From: Enteractinococcus helveticum
Lineage (GTDB): Bacteria > Actinomycetota > Actinomycetes > Actinomycetales > Micrococcaceae
DNA: 64,000 nt
Assembly (NCBI RefSeq): GCF_020742345.1
Contig: NZ_DYXC01000084.1
Coordinates: forward strand, 35,970-99,969
Direction of reading: 5' to 3'
Each line of letters begins with the position of its first letter. Within the stretch, counting starts at the first letter, position 1. Shown here in pieces: positions 25,378-34,227 of the stretch. The translations under genes were made by a program, and so were the position numbers. The notes under the pieces are model-generated. The model had not been told where the DNA came from. It did no database searches and saw only the letters and a list, made by a program, of their open reading frames with translations.

Positions 25378-26576
25378 CGGCGTCGGAGGTCTTTGAGTCC
25401 TTGAACGCGTCCGACGACTTTGCCCGCTGCCGGTGAGGTGAGGATCTCCTGGGATGCTGCTGTGAAGTTTGGTGCAGTATCCTCGGCGTCTTCGGGCGGA
25501 GTTTCGCGGATGATCAGTTGTGCTTCAGGGTCGGTATTGCGACGGATAATTGCGGTTCCAATGGCTCCCATTTCGTGATGCATAGCCACGGATTTCAGGG
25601 TTCCAATGGACCGGGCAGCGGCCATGGTTTCGGGGTCTGCGGTCTCAGGGCGCAGGATAATATCGGCGCCGGCTTCGGGCAGACCGTGAACGGATCCGTC
25701 GATCAGCAGCCCAACGAGGCGCCGAGGTGGGTGACCCAGGTTGTGAACGCGTGCCACGGTTTCTTGTCCCTTATAGCATCCCTTGTCGAGGTGGACTGCG
25801 GTACGCAGCCAGTCGAGTTCGTGTGGGATGGAACGATCGTCGGTATCGACCAGTTGTCGGGGACGTCCCGCTGCGATGCGCAAAGCTTCGGAGGCCATCG
25901 TACCGGCAAGCCGGAAACCATCTGGCAGGTTGGTGACAGTTTCGACCAGCGCATCGGCGTCAAGAATATAGAGCCGCCAGGCGTAGTTTTCGTGTACAGC
26001 GGGGTGATCAGCCGGATCAGGGGTGTAAGCGTAACCACCGGCAACAATGCCGGGCCAGGGGTCGACCCACACGGGGGTATCCAGGCCGGGGATCTCATCG
26101 GTTGCGCCAAGTAATGCTAACTCGCCAGTGCGATCGGTGATCTCAACCCGGGCAGCGAATTGCATGCGGGTCAACCAGTCGACCAAGCTAGCATTCATTG
26201 TCGGTTCGGTGATCAGGTATGTGGTCTCGCCGTCGTCATGGGCCTTGACGGCGATCTCGATGCGGCCGCGCAGATCCAAAAACAGGGCTTCGGTGTCAAT
26301 CGGGGAGATCAGGCCCTGGAAGTTTTGAGTCGTCAGCGTGTGTAGCAAGTTCAGGCGGTCGGCCCCGGTGATGGTAACAATGCCGTAGTGCGAGAGGTCC
26401 ACGACAGCCTGGCCATTGGCCAGCGCACGCTGTTCTTGGTTAGGTTGGCCGTAGTGTCCGGCAACCCAGGCGTCTATCGAATCGGCTGCGACCGCGCCGT
26501 GGATGGCGTGTTCACCGGCCAGCAGCGGTGAGGTTCTCGGAGTATATTCGATATGAGTGACGTCAAGCATATACAC
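25374..26576 (-). CDS. ygfZ: Folate-dependent YgfZ/GcvT-family protein
   Basis: 400 residues, aminomethyltransferase-like fold. The YgfZ signature is present as DKGCYKGQETVARVHNLG. The family binds folate and supports repair or maturation of some Fe-S enzymes such as MiaB, so it would aid MoaA, SdaA and others here (inference). An early VDLSHYGIVTITGADRLNLL motif matches the N-terminal GcvT part. It starts about four bases after the nitrobindin stop, so the two are probably co-translated. An ATG two codons in is an alternative start. Confidence 0.9.
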   Translation of the reverse strand: MYMLDVTHIEYTPRTSPLLAGEHAIHGAVAADSIDAWVAGHYGQPNQEQRALANGQAVVDLSHYGIVTITGADRLNLLHTLTTQNFQGLISPIDTEALFLDLRGRIEIAVKAHDDGETTYLITEPTMNASLVDWLTRMQFAARVEITDRTGELALLGATDEIPGLDTPVWVDPWPGIVAGGYAYTPDPADHPAVHENYAWRLYILDADALVETVTNLPDGFRLAGTMASEALRIAAGRPRQLVDTDDRSIPHELDWLRTAVHLDKGCYKGQETVARVHNLGHPPRRLVGLLIDGSVHGLPEAGADIILRPETADPETMAAARSIGTLKSVAMHHEMGAIGTAIIRRNTDPEAQLIIRETPPEDAEDTAPNFTAASQEILTSPAAGKVVGRVQGLKDLRRR

Positions 26577-26579
26577 ACT

Positions 26580-27242
26580 CTACGCCTCGTATTTGCCTGG
26601 CAGGTGCGGTTTCCCGGGTGGCAGACGACCATCGTTTTGGGATGGCATTTTGTCGAGGATGCCCGAGGCGTGCGGTTTGGGTTCTTCGCCTTCGGTTTCC
26701 ACAACGTCCCAGCGCCAGAACATTTGGCCGTTGACCAGCCCGTAAATGCGGTTGGCAGAATGGTATGTGCCGGCCAGGGTGCCCTGGAGGACCGCGTCGG
26801 CGTTGAGCTGGATCTGGGGACCGCGAACGATCCCGTAGTACAACTCAGACATTGAGCCCGGGTGGGTGATTGTGGCAGTGATGGGAAAATCGGTTTCGTT
26901 TTTCCGTAACCGTTCGACGTCTTCTGCAGAACGATAGGCGGGAACCGGGTCGGCGGGTTTCATGCCGGGCCCGACGTCGGCGGAATGCCGCTGCCGGTCA
27001 ATGGCCCAGTACCCGGATTCGAAGGTGAGCGGGCGAATGAGGGTACCGTCTTCTTCCGACAGCCAGGTTTCGGCGCGATACTGCAAAAAGGGCAGACCGG
27101 TTTCGCCGAAATCGATACGCTGATAGAAGATCTGCGAGTCCTCTTCGCCTGCACCAAGACGGCCTTGGCCTTCCCAGGAGCCGATCAACCAGGACAGTGG
27201 CGCCAGCTCTGGGAGCAGATCGTAGGGTAATTCGATAGCCAC
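26580..27242 (-). CDS. Nitrobindin-type heme-binding beta-barrel protein (DUF1794/FABP-like)
   Basis: 220 residues. The N-terminal WLIGSWEGQGRLG is the GxWxGxG hallmark of nitrobindins, lipocalin-like barrels that bind ferric heme and can detoxify peroxynitrite. The barrel continues through SGYWAIDR and ATITHPGSMSELYYG. A candidate heme-ligand His near the C-terminus is not certain from inspection. The C-terminal tail is charged and proline-rich. Encoded between a 37-residue membrane protein and ygfZ, all on the minus strand with gaps of 8 and about 4 bases, consistent with one operon. Confidence 0.87.
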   Translation of the reverse strand: MAIELPYDLLPELAPLSWLIGSWEGQGRLGAGEEDSQIFYQRIDFGETGLPFLQYRAETWLSEEDGTLIRPLTFESGYWAIDRQRHSADVGPGMKPADPVPAYRSAEDVERLRKNETDFPITATITHPGSMSELYYGIVRGPQIQLNADAVLQGTLAGTYHSANRIYGLVNGQMFWRWDVVETEGEEPKPHASGILDKMPSQNDGRLPPGKPHLPGKYEA

Positions 27243-27250
27243 GTCGGGGT

Positions 27251-27364
27251 TTAGCGTTGACCTCTATAGAGGCCGCGGATAACCAGCAGTGCGAATACTG
27301 CCATACCTACGCCGGCCAGCCCGACGAGGACGGTGAAAAAGATTTCTAAAGCTAGAACAGACAT
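27251..27364 (-). CDS. Small single-pass membrane protein (37 aa)
   Basis: Reads MSVLALEIFFTVLVGLAG at the start, continues as one hydrophobic helix, and ends in the basic tail RGLYRGQR. The ATG at 27364 follows AAGGG closely. Located eight bases ahead of the nitrobindin gene on the same strand, so almost certainly co-transcribed. Short membrane proteins of similar build sit next to nitrobindin genes in other Actinobacteria as I recall them. Function unknown. Too short for automatic ORF calling. Confidence 0.65.
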   Translation of the reverse strand: MSVLALEIFFTVLVGLAGVGMAVFALLVIRGLYRGQR

Positions 27365-27417
27365 GGCCCTTAGTTTACTCACAATCTCGATTCGATACGA
27401 CTTGGTGTCGTCAATTA

Positions 27418-28245
27418 TTACCAGGGTAAAACGTTGATGACGAAGTACCCCACCATTCCGGTAACAATCGTCGTGCCCGTGCCCAGCGCGACCGCCGTCA
27501 GCGGGTGTTGCAGCGACTCCCGCGGAGCCTCATTGGATTCGGAAAGACTATCGGCCAGCGCGATGATCAATGCGGCAATTGCCGCGCCGATGACCGCCGG
27601 GACGGATAACACCCCGGGACGGATGACCTGCATGATGATGGCCACCAGTGTTGCACCAACGACGACGGCGATCATGCGGTTGCGACGTCGAGTCGGCAAC
27701 AGGGTGGCCAGTGCTGCCACGGCAAGTGCAACCAGTATGGTCAGCATCAACCAGGTCAAACCGGTGATCCGCTCGATGACCAGCGTGCCTTGCGCAACTT
27801 CAAATTTTTGCCGCAGCAGCATGGCCCAACCGGCGGTGGTAGATGCAATAACGGCACCCACACACAGCATGGCGGTGGCTAAGAACCGCTGCAGCCCACC
27901 GGGCTGGGAAAAGGTTTGTACGCCAAAGATCAAAAGCACACCCAATGCGGCAGCTCCGCCCACGGGTGCCAGCCATAATTCCGTAGCCAGTGGCGAAAAT
28001 TCGACATGTGCCGGCAGCAAGGAGACCACCCAGACCGAGGCCAGCCCGGTCAAGGCCAAGACCGCGCTGATGCCCCAACGTGGGGTCGGGCTAACCGTAA
28101 CCGGCCAGGCTATGGAAAAACCGATGACCAGCACCGATAAGACCGCGGGGCTGACCCACAGTGGCAAATTGGGCACAAATACTGTCACCACAGCCAGCAC
28201 CGCAGCGGCGGCGACCGTGGTCAAAGCTGAAATAGTCCTACGCAC
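27418..28245 (-). CDS. Polytopic membrane protein of unknown function
   Basis: About 275 residues from a GTG at 28245; the open frame extends 77 codons upstream, but that part is charged, unlike a signal region, and overlaps the mshD promoter and start. Seven to eight hydrophobic helices are spaced along the protein, with a TRRRNRM basic loop in the second half and a Ser/Glu-rich loop (SLSESNEAPRESLQHP) before the last helix. No domain recognised. Divergent from mshD. Confidence 0.6.
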   Translation of the reverse strand: MRRTISALTTVAAAAVLAVVTVFVPNLPLWVSPAVLSVLVIGFSIAWPVTVSPTPRWGISAVLALTGLASVWVVSLLPAHVEFSPLATELWLAPVGGAAALGVLLIFGVQTFSQPGGLQRFLATAMLCVGAVIASTTAGWAMLLRQKFEVAQGTLVIERITGLTWLMLTILVALAVAALATLLPTRRRNRMIAVVVGATLVAIIMQVIRPGVLSVPAVIGAAIAALIIALADSLSESNEAPRESLQHPLTAVALGTGTTIVTGMVGYFVINVLPW

Positions 28246-28331
28246 CCCTCTATCATGGCATGACGCCGGCGTTGAGCTGAGCTTAACGACAACCGTGCCC
28301 AAAAAATCCCGGTACCCGTTATTGTGGTGGC

Positions 28332-29240
28332 ATGACTCAATTGCGTGTGCACGATCCTGCAGAAACGTCGAATCATCTCGCTGAACTCCGAAAACTTGCC
28401 GATCTTGGGGTCGCAGCCGATAATAATGAGCCCTTTGGCGATCAGACCTGGGTCGAGCTACGCGCCGGTCATGCATGGTTGGTCACCACCGGTAGCCCAG
28501 ATCTCACCGGTGGTGCAGCGATCGTTATTCCTGAAGACGCCGAACAGCCCGTGGTCATCGAGTTGCTGGTCGCACCAGATGAGCGCGGCAATGGAATCGG
28601 TCGTCAATTAGTCGATGCCACCAAACAGGTGCTGGCTCAGCACGCCACAGCACAACAAGTCATTACCGCCTGGAGCCACGGCGATCATCCGGCGGCACGC
28701 CATTTGGCAACCAAAGCTGGGTTGGAACCGGTCCGTGTGCTGTATCGGATGGCCCTAGAAATTGATCGGGAATCTTTTGGGGATGTGACGCTCCCGCAAG
28801 GGTACTCCATCCGCACTTTTGTACCCGATGACGACGATGCCGCCTGGTTAGCTCTCAACGCCACTGCTTTTGCGGATCATCCTGAACAGGGCCAGCTAAC
28901 CCAGGATGATCTAGAGGCACGCAAAGCTGAATCTTGGTTCGATCCTGAAGGCTTTTTCATCGCCGAAGACGCGCAAGGCACTCCGGTGGGTTTTCACTGG
29001 ACCAAAACACCTGTGGGCTCGGCCTCCGGAGAGGTGTACGCCGTCGGTGTGCATCCGGACACTCAAGGCTCTGGTCTGGGCAAAGCTTTAACCCTGCACG
29101 GTATGAACCACTTGGCCGGTTCTGGCTTGGAGAAGATTGTATTGTATGTTGATGATGAAAATCGCCCAGCGGTCAACCTCTATACATCCTTGGGGTTCAG
29201 TATTGAAAACACTGACGTCATGTTCTCTTCCAACAACTAG
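28332..29240 (+). CDS. mshD: Mycothiol synthase MshD
   Basis: 302 residues with two GNAT domains. It acetylates Cys-GlcN-Ins in the last step of mycothiol synthesis, the actinobacterial low-molecular-weight thiol. N-terminal domain: LLVAPDERGNGIGRQLVDAT. C-terminal active domain: VYAVGVHPDTQGSGLGKALT, then GLEKIVLYVDDENRPAVNLY with a final LGF. Both acetyl-CoA loops are intact. Eleven bases separate it from the Nudix fusion gene downstream. Confidence 0.93.
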   Translation: MTQLRVHDPAETSNHLAELRKLADLGVAADNNEPFGDQTWVELRAGHAWLVTTGSPDLTGGAAIVIPEDAEQPVVIELLVAPDERGNGIGRQLVDATKQVLAQHATAQQVITAWSHGDHPAARHLATKAGLEPVRVLYRMALEIDRESFGDVTLPQGYSIRTFVPDDDDAAWLALNATAFADHPEQGQLTQDDLEARKAESWFDPEGFFIAEDAQGTPVGFHWTKTPVGSASGEVYAVGVHPDTQGSGLGKALTLHGMNHLAGSGLEKIVLYVDDENRPAVNLYTSLGFSIENTDVMFSSNN

Positions 29241-29251
29241 GCTCACACTTC

Positions 29252-30262
29252 ATGCGCGCTGCAAAACGCCTCGGTAAGCTCACCACTACCCGTGCTACCG
29301 CGATCACAGCTGAACAAGGAACCAACGCAAAAATCCTGGCTGCCGGCACAATCCCATGGCGCATTAAGTCTGGAACACTTCAAGTCTTGCTGATCCATCG
29401 GCCGGAATTTGATGACTGGTCCTGGCCAAAAGGTCGACTCGGGGCCAATGAAACCCTGCCGGAAACAGCGTGGCGGGAAACAAAAGAAGAAGTCGGACTT
29501 GACCTGCCACTGGGGATCCCCTTAGGAATCGTCCAATACAATACTCCTCAGGGTAATAAGCGCAAAGAAGTCTGGTACTGGGCAGCCCGGGTGATTGATC
29601 AAAAGGCCCGTCCCGATAATAAAGAACTCGATGACGTTCGCTGGGTCAATGTGCAACGAGCACGACAGATGCTTTCCAAACAGCTCGACCAGAAACCCCT
29701 CGACGTGCTCGAGGCTGCATTCGAAGCTCATCAACTGGCAACTGTGCCGTTCGTGGTCCTGCGTCAGGCTAAAGCTACCCCTGCCGAGTCCTGGACTCGA
29801 GACGAAATTGACCGTCCGCTGGCCGATTCCGGATATCAACAGGCTAAAGCCGTCGCCCGTTTAATGCGAGCGTGGAAACCCACACGCGTCGTCACATCCA
29901 AATACACTCGCTCATTGGAAACCATTGCCCCCTATGTCAAAAAATACGGTGGAGCAGTGCGAACCAAGAAGTGGCTTAATAAAACCGTCGACACCCAAAA
30001 CAGATTCTTGACACGACGCCTCCGCCAAGAATTCAAACGTCCCGAACCTATCTTGATATGTTCTCAACCTGGGGTGATAAAACAGATTCTCAAAGAGATC
30101 AAAACCTGGATCCGGGAAGAACGGGCAGTCATCAACCCAAAGTCGGTCACCAACAAGAAACAATTCAAGCTAGCACCAGGCTCGGTTCTAGTGCTCCACC
30201 GGGCAAAGCATCGTGCAGGGCAGATTGTGTCGGTGGAACGCTACGATCCACTCGTGAAATAG
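29252..30262 (+). CDS. MutT1-like Nudix hydrolase fused to a degenerate histidine phosphatase domain
   Basis: 336 residues. The N-terminal Nudix box is complete: GRLGANETLPETAWRETKEE followed by VGL, so hydrolysis of an oxidised or signalling nucleotide is expected. The C-terminal domain has the fold of the mycobacterial MutT1 histidine phosphatase, but the first catalytic position reads VVLRQAKA where LRHAKA or RHG is expected, and the second reads ILICSQPGV where a His normally follows Ser. Both histidines are thus Gln (codons CAG and CAA). The phosphatase half is probably inactive and may be structural. Follows mshD. Confidence 0.85.
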   Translation: MRAAKRLGKLTTTRATAITAEQGTNAKILAAGTIPWRIKSGTLQVLLIHRPEFDDWSWPKGRLGANETLPETAWRETKEEVGLDLPLGIPLGIVQYNTPQGNKRKEVWYWAARVIDQKARPDNKELDDVRWVNVQRARQMLSKQLDQKPLDVLEAAFEAHQLATVPFVVLRQAKATPAESWTRDEIDRPLADSGYQQAKAVARLMRAWKPTRVVTSKYTRSLETIAPYVKKYGGAVRTKKWLNKTVDTQNRFLTRRLRQEFKRPEPILICSQPGVIKQILKEIKTWIREERAVINPKSVTNKKQFKLAPGSVLVLHRAKHRAGQIVSVERYDPLVK

Positions 30263-30336
30263 CCTACCGATCCGCAGCGCTGCGATCTTGTGGAAGAACC
30301 GTAGGCGCGATCCAGCAGCCTTGGTAGGCTGTGGCT

Positions 30337-30702
30337 ATGACAAAATTGCCGGGCACGCAGCCAGAAAAAATCGTTCATCAGAATCTACGGTTAGTGCATG
30401 TTCCTGCCAAAGACCGTTTTGAACTACACCATGAAAGCCCGTACACGGGAGACACAACGTTCATCGGTTTCATCGGCTACCGCATGGCTGACGAAGATCC
30501 TGAAGTCTACGTTTTGCAGCACACGATTGTGGCCGAAGAATACGGCCGTCAAGGCTATGCCCGTGCATTGACCACCCTGCTGCTAGATCAGTTTGAACAA
30601 CAGGAACAAAAGTTCACAACGCAGTGTTCCTATATTGTGGACTATTTGCGCCGGTATCCCGAATACCTGCACCTTGTCACGAATCCAGCCGCTAAACGAT
30701 AA
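30337..30702 (+). CDS. Small GNAT-type N-acetyltransferase (YjdJ/COG2388-like)
   Basis: 121 residues from the ATG at 30337. FELHHESPYTGDTTFIGFIG opens like the GNAT type-B family, and VYVLQHTIVAEEYGRQGYAR matches its short acetyl-CoA loop with the pattern H..V..E..GQG.A. CSYIVDYLRRYPEYLHLV resembles the family C-terminus, C.YV..Y...HPEY. These small proteins have no clear physiological substrate. It lies 14 bases before thyA and may share its transcript. Confidence 0.78.
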   Translation: MTKLPGTQPEKIVHQNLRLVHVPAKDRFELHHESPYTGDTTFIGFIGYRMADEDPEVYVLQHTIVAEEYGRQGYARALTTLLLDQFEQQEQKFTTQCSYIVDYLRRYPEYLHLVTNPAAKR

Positions 30703-30716
30703 CCCGAAACAGGAAT

Positions 30717-31544
30717 ATGACTGCTCAGTCCATCGACACCCCGTATGAAGATTTGCTGGCCGATGTGCTTGAAAATGGCACGTTAACAATGGATCGCACC
30801 GGTACCGGCACCTACTCGGTATTTGGCCGTCAGATCCGTTACAACCTCGCGGAGTATTTCCCACTGATCACCACCAAGCGTGTGCACTTTAAATCTGCTG
30901 CTTTAGAATTGATTTGGTTCTTGAACGGCGATTCCAACGTGAAGTGGCTGCAGGAACGGGGGGTACGTATTTGGAATGAGTGGGCTGACGAAGACGGTGA
31001 GTTAGGTCCCGTTTACGGTGTGCAGTGGCGCTCCTGGCCTACACCCAATGGCGAATCAATTGACCAGATCAGCCAGGTTATGGAATCGCTGGCCCAGAAC
31101 CCCGGGTCCAGACGTCACATTGTCTCAGCTTGGAACCCCGGCCAGCTCAATGAAATGGCACTGCCCGCTTGTCACGCAATGTTCCAATTCCACGTCCAAC
31201 CCGAAGAAGATGGTCCCGGCAAACTTTCCTGCCAGCTCTACCAGCGTTCTGCTGACATGTTCCTGGGAGTGCCGTTCAATATCGCAGAATACTCCCTGCT
31301 GACCATGATGATGGCCCAGCAGCTGGGTTACAACCCTGGCGAATTCGTGTGGACCGGCGGGGATGTTCACATCTACACAAACCACGTCGATCAAGCCCGT
31401 GAACAACTCGCTCGGGAACCGTACCCGTACCCCCAGTTACGGTTCCGACGCAAACCCAAAGATCTGTTCAGCTACGAATTGGAAGATTTCGAAGTCATTG
31501 ACTACCAACACCACCCCACGATCTCAGCTCCAGTTGCCGTCTAA
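30717..31544 (+). CDS. thyA: Thymidylate synthase ThyA
   Basis: 275 residues. Makes dTMP from dUMP using methylene-THF, releasing dihydrofolate. LTMDRTGTGTYSVFGRQIRY at the N-terminus, the nucleophile in LPACHAMFQFHV, YQRSADMFLGVPFNIAEYSL and GGDVHIYTNHVDQ are all conserved. The folate-binding C-terminus ends in APVAV. The downstream dihydrofolate reductase gene starts within its last codons, so dihydrofolate is recycled by a coupled neighbour. Confidence 0.98.
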   Translation: MTAQSIDTPYEDLLADVLENGTLTMDRTGTGTYSVFGRQIRYNLAEYFPLITTKRVHFKSAALELIWFLNGDSNVKWLQERGVRIWNEWADEDGELGPVYGVQWRSWPTPNGESIDQISQVMESLAQNPGSRRHIVSAWNPGQLNEMALPACHAMFQFHVQPEEDGPGKLSCQLYQRSADMFLGVPFNIAEYSLLTMMMAQQLGYNPGEFVWTGGDVHIYTNHVDQAREQLAREPYPYPQLRFRRKPKDLFSYELEDFEVIDYQHHPTISAPVAV

Positions 31545-32079
31545 CACCCACATCGGCCTAGTGTGGGCGCAAAGCCTAGACGGTGTCATCGGGCTGGACG
31601 GTGACATGCCCTGGCATGTGCCCGAAGATCTCAAGCATTTCAAAGACATTACCATGGGCGAAGTGCTCGTGATGGGACGAAAAACCTGGTCGTCTTTTCC
31701 AGACTCGTACCGACCGCTACCCGGCCGGACCTCGATCGTAGTATCTAAGACCTTCACTGAAGATCCTTCGGATAATAAATTAGACAATGACAACGTGCAC
31801 GTGGTCGCCGATTTGGCACAGGGGCTGGAACTCGCCGGTGAGCTTAAGACCGGGCCTATGGTTTGGGTCATTGGTGGGGGCAGCCTATATGATCAGACCT
31901 TAGAGGTAGCCACCGTTGTAGAACGCAGCTTATTCAACATTCACGTTGATGGCGATACGTATGCACCCACACTTGATACCTCATGGACGCTGACTCGACA
32001 GGATCCATCAGATAGCTGGCATACATCCAAATCCTCTGTGCAGTACCGGTTTGAACGATGGGAGCGCACCCTTGACTAA
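31534..32079 (+). CDS. dfrA: Dihydrofolate reductase
   Basis: 181 residues from a TTG at 31534 that overlaps thyA by 11 bases in another frame; no strong ribosome site, so coupling to thyA is likely. GLVWAQSLDGVIGLDGDMPW is the start of the active site, HVPEDLKHFK contains the catalytic acid (Glu in place of Asp, as in many bacteria), VLVMGRKTWSSFP and MVWVIGGGSLYDQ bind NADPH. Reduces dihydrofolate to THF, the target of trimethoprim. Confidence 0.96.
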   Translation: MPSNTHIGLVWAQSLDGVIGLDGDMPWHVPEDLKHFKDITMGEVLVMGRKTWSSFPDSYRPLPGRTSIVVSKTFTEDPSDNKLDNDNVHVVADLAQGLELAGELKTGPMVWVIGGGSLYDQTLEVATVVERSLFNIHVDGDTYAPTLDTSWTLTRQDPSDSWHTSKSSVQYRFERWERTLD

Positions 32080-32314
32080 GACAACAAACACCGCCCCGGT
32101 GTCCCAACGCCAGATGGTACTGGCTTTTCTCGGGTTGGTAGCCGGTCCCCTGTTGGCGCTGGTATGTGCCGGGATGGGGCTCTACCTGGTCCTAACTGGC
32201 AAAACAATCGCAGGAATCATCTTCCTTCTCGTCCTGACCCAAGTATTTATCGGGATCGGACTCTGGGCATACTCCGCTCGCAAAAAGTACGCACTATCAC
32301 AGAATGTAGAATGA
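32072..32314 (+). CDS. Small two-helix membrane protein
   Basis: 80 residues from a TTG at 32072 overlapping the dfrA end by eight bases, with GGGAG seven to eight bases upstream. Two hydrophobic helices (about 18-40 and 46-66; LAFLGLVAGPLLALVCAGMG and GIIFLLVLTQVFIGIGLWAY) are followed by a basic tail. Encoded six bases before asd. No family recognised; co-transcription with thyA-dfrA and asd is likely. Confidence 0.7.
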   Translation: MTKTTNTAPVSQRQMVLAFLGLVAGPLLALVCAGMGLYLVLTGKTIAGIIFLLVLTQVFIGIGLWAYSARKKYALSQNVE

Positions 32315-32320
32315 GACGTC

Positions 32321-33493
32321 ATGACTCAACAAGTTTCGGAAGCCCCAATGTACGCTGATGCAGCATCCCGTCCAACCGTTGGTCTTATTGGCTGGCGCGG
32401 CATGGTCGGATCCGTGCTGATGCAACGGATGATCGAAGAAAATGACTTCGCTAAGATCAATCCGGTGTTTTTCTCTACATCCAACGCCGGAGGTGCCGTC
32501 CCTGAACTGCCCGGTGTAGACACCTCAGCAAAACTGCAGGATGCCCATGACATCGATACCCTGGCCAAACTGCCGATTATTCTGACCACTCAGGGCGGTG
32601 ACTACACCAACGACGTCTATCCCAAACTGCGTGCTGCCGGCTGGAAGGGCCTATGGATCGATGCGGCCTCCGCCCTGCGCATGGATGATGAGTCAATCAT
32701 CGTCTTGGACCCGGTCAACCGTGACCAGATTGATGCGGGCCTGAAAAACGGCATCAACCAGTATGTTGGCGGCAACTGCACCGTGTCGCTGATGCTCTTG
32801 GGTCTGGGCGGTCTGATGCGCAACGGACTGGTCGAGTGGGGAACCGCAATGACCTATCAAGCAGCCTCCGGTGGTGGGGCACGCCACATGCGTGAACTGC
32901 TCAAAGGCTTTGGCACCCTGCACGACGTCGTAGCTGAAGATTTGAAAAACCCGAGCTCCGCCATCCTAGAAATCGACAAAAAGGTCATCACCGCCCAGCG
33001 CGATGGCTCCCTAGACACCACCCAGTTCGGTGCCCCGCTTGCCGGTTCCCTGATCCCATGGATCGATTCGGACCTGGGTGATGGCATGTCCCGTGAGGAT
33101 TGGAAGGGCATGGCCGAGACCAACAAAATCCTTGGTCGCACCGGTGATGACATCATGCCACTGGAATCGGTCACTGTTCGCATCGGTGCCCTGCGGTCCC
33201 ACTCCCAGGCGCTAACGCTGAAGCTCACCAAAGACATCCCACTGGATGAAATCGAAGAGCTCCTGGCCAACGATAACGACTGGGTCAAATACATCCCAAA
33301 TAATAAGGAAGCCTCGATGCAGCAGCTGACCCCGGTTGCTGCCACCGGTACCCTGGATGTTCCTGTTGGCCGTGTGCGCAAACTGGCCATGGGGCCGGAA
33401 TACATCTCGGCGTTCACCGTGGGCGACCAGCTACTGTGGGGTGCTGCAGAACCAGTACGTCGCATGCTGATGATTGCCACCGGCAACCTCTAA
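32321..33493 (+). CDS. asd: Aspartate-semialdehyde dehydrogenase
   Basis: 390 residues. Reduces aspartyl phosphate to the semialdehyde for lysine/diaminopimelate, threonine and methionine synthesis. VGLIGWRGMVGSVLMQRMIE and the catalytic Cys in YVGGNCTVSLMLLGLGGL, with the later ASGGGARHMRELL, match the longer E. coli-type enzyme rather than the ~345-residue form usual in Corynebacterium and Mycobacterium. The family assignment is firm; a lateral origin would need a tree. Confidence 0.96.
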   Translation: MTQQVSEAPMYADAASRPTVGLIGWRGMVGSVLMQRMIEENDFAKINPVFFSTSNAGGAVPELPGVDTSAKLQDAHDIDTLAKLPIILTTQGGDYTNDVYPKLRAAGWKGLWIDAASALRMDDESIIVLDPVNRDQIDAGLKNGINQYVGGNCTVSLMLLGLGGLMRNGLVEWGTAMTYQAASGGGARHMRELLKGFGTLHDVVAEDLKNPSSAILEIDKKVITAQRDGSLDTTQFGAPLAGSLIPWIDSDLGDGMSREDWKGMAETNKILGRTGDDIMPLESVTVRIGALRSHSQALTLKLTKDIPLDEIEELLANDNDWVKYIPNNKEASMQQLTPVAATGTLDVPVGRVRKLAMGPEYISAFTVGDQLLWGAAEPVRRMLMIATGNL

Positions 33494-33523
33494 AAAATTG
33501 ATTCGCCGGTCTTCCGGCGCCAA

Positions 33524-33556
33524 CGTGAGCCACCATGAACACAATGGTGGCTCACG
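33524..33556 (+). terminator. Terminator after asd
   Basis: CGTGAGCCACCAT (33524-33536), loop of seven, ATGGTGGCTCACG (33544-33556): a perfect 13-bp stem 31 bases after the stop, with only a short T-run. Confidence 0.65.
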
Positions 33557-34227
33557 CATTTAACGGCTCATGGATCGTGGAGTCCAATCAACCAACCTTC
33601 AGTGGACGGCAGTCATGATGTCAGACCCAATAATCTGTTTGGTATCGGCCGGTGGGCCACCACGTTCACAGTAATCGCATGGCAAAACGGTATACCGCGC
33701 AGCTAAGCCATTGCCATCGACCAGGTTCTAACCGAAGATGTCAAACTGATCGATGCTATCGGCAATCAGCAACTCGCAGCATAGGACATCCCAGCCATAA
33801 AGCCACGCATTAGCATCAGCCCGGTTGCCATTGGAATCGGCAAGCCCGTTATTTCCCATGTCTAGTAGAACATCTTGGTCGTAGCCGACACCGCGTTTAT
33901 CCTGCCCCTGTCGATGCGAACTTCCAGAAACCAAACCGGACCTATATCAACCCTGGTGGCACAATCATCACAGCCAGTCCAGCCACACGAGCCGAGACTC
34001 TTACAGGGTTCGATACCGTCTACTTTGCCAAAAATATCTGACACCGCCGGCTCACAGCAATCCAACGGTTTCACTTCAGCGAAGTCGCGTCCTCGCAGGT
34101 TGGCCACCGCGAAGAAGGGCGGCAATCCAGCTAGATCCAGGCCAAGTACTAGCAACTCCAGTTCAGGTGATCCGGTGATCTAGAATGACCGCAATACGGT
34201 CTAAGCCAGAGCATAAGGAGTCATGCC
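33557..34227. other. Gene-poor stretch, possibly decayed coding DNA
   Basis: About 670 bases with no intact gene. Minus-strand frames at 33862-34155 and 33728-33934 read like fragments of a secreted or lipoprotein-type polypeptide (Cys- and Asp-rich, such as EPAVSDIFGKVDGIEPC), broken by stops. I cannot name a parent family with confidence. Confidence 0.3.

Noticed and set aside
27434..28384. 316-codon plus-strand frame opposite the membrane protein gene
   Set aside because: Thr/Ala/Ser-rich low-complexity translation typical of the reverse of hydrophobic codons; the minus-strand frame has regular membrane helices.
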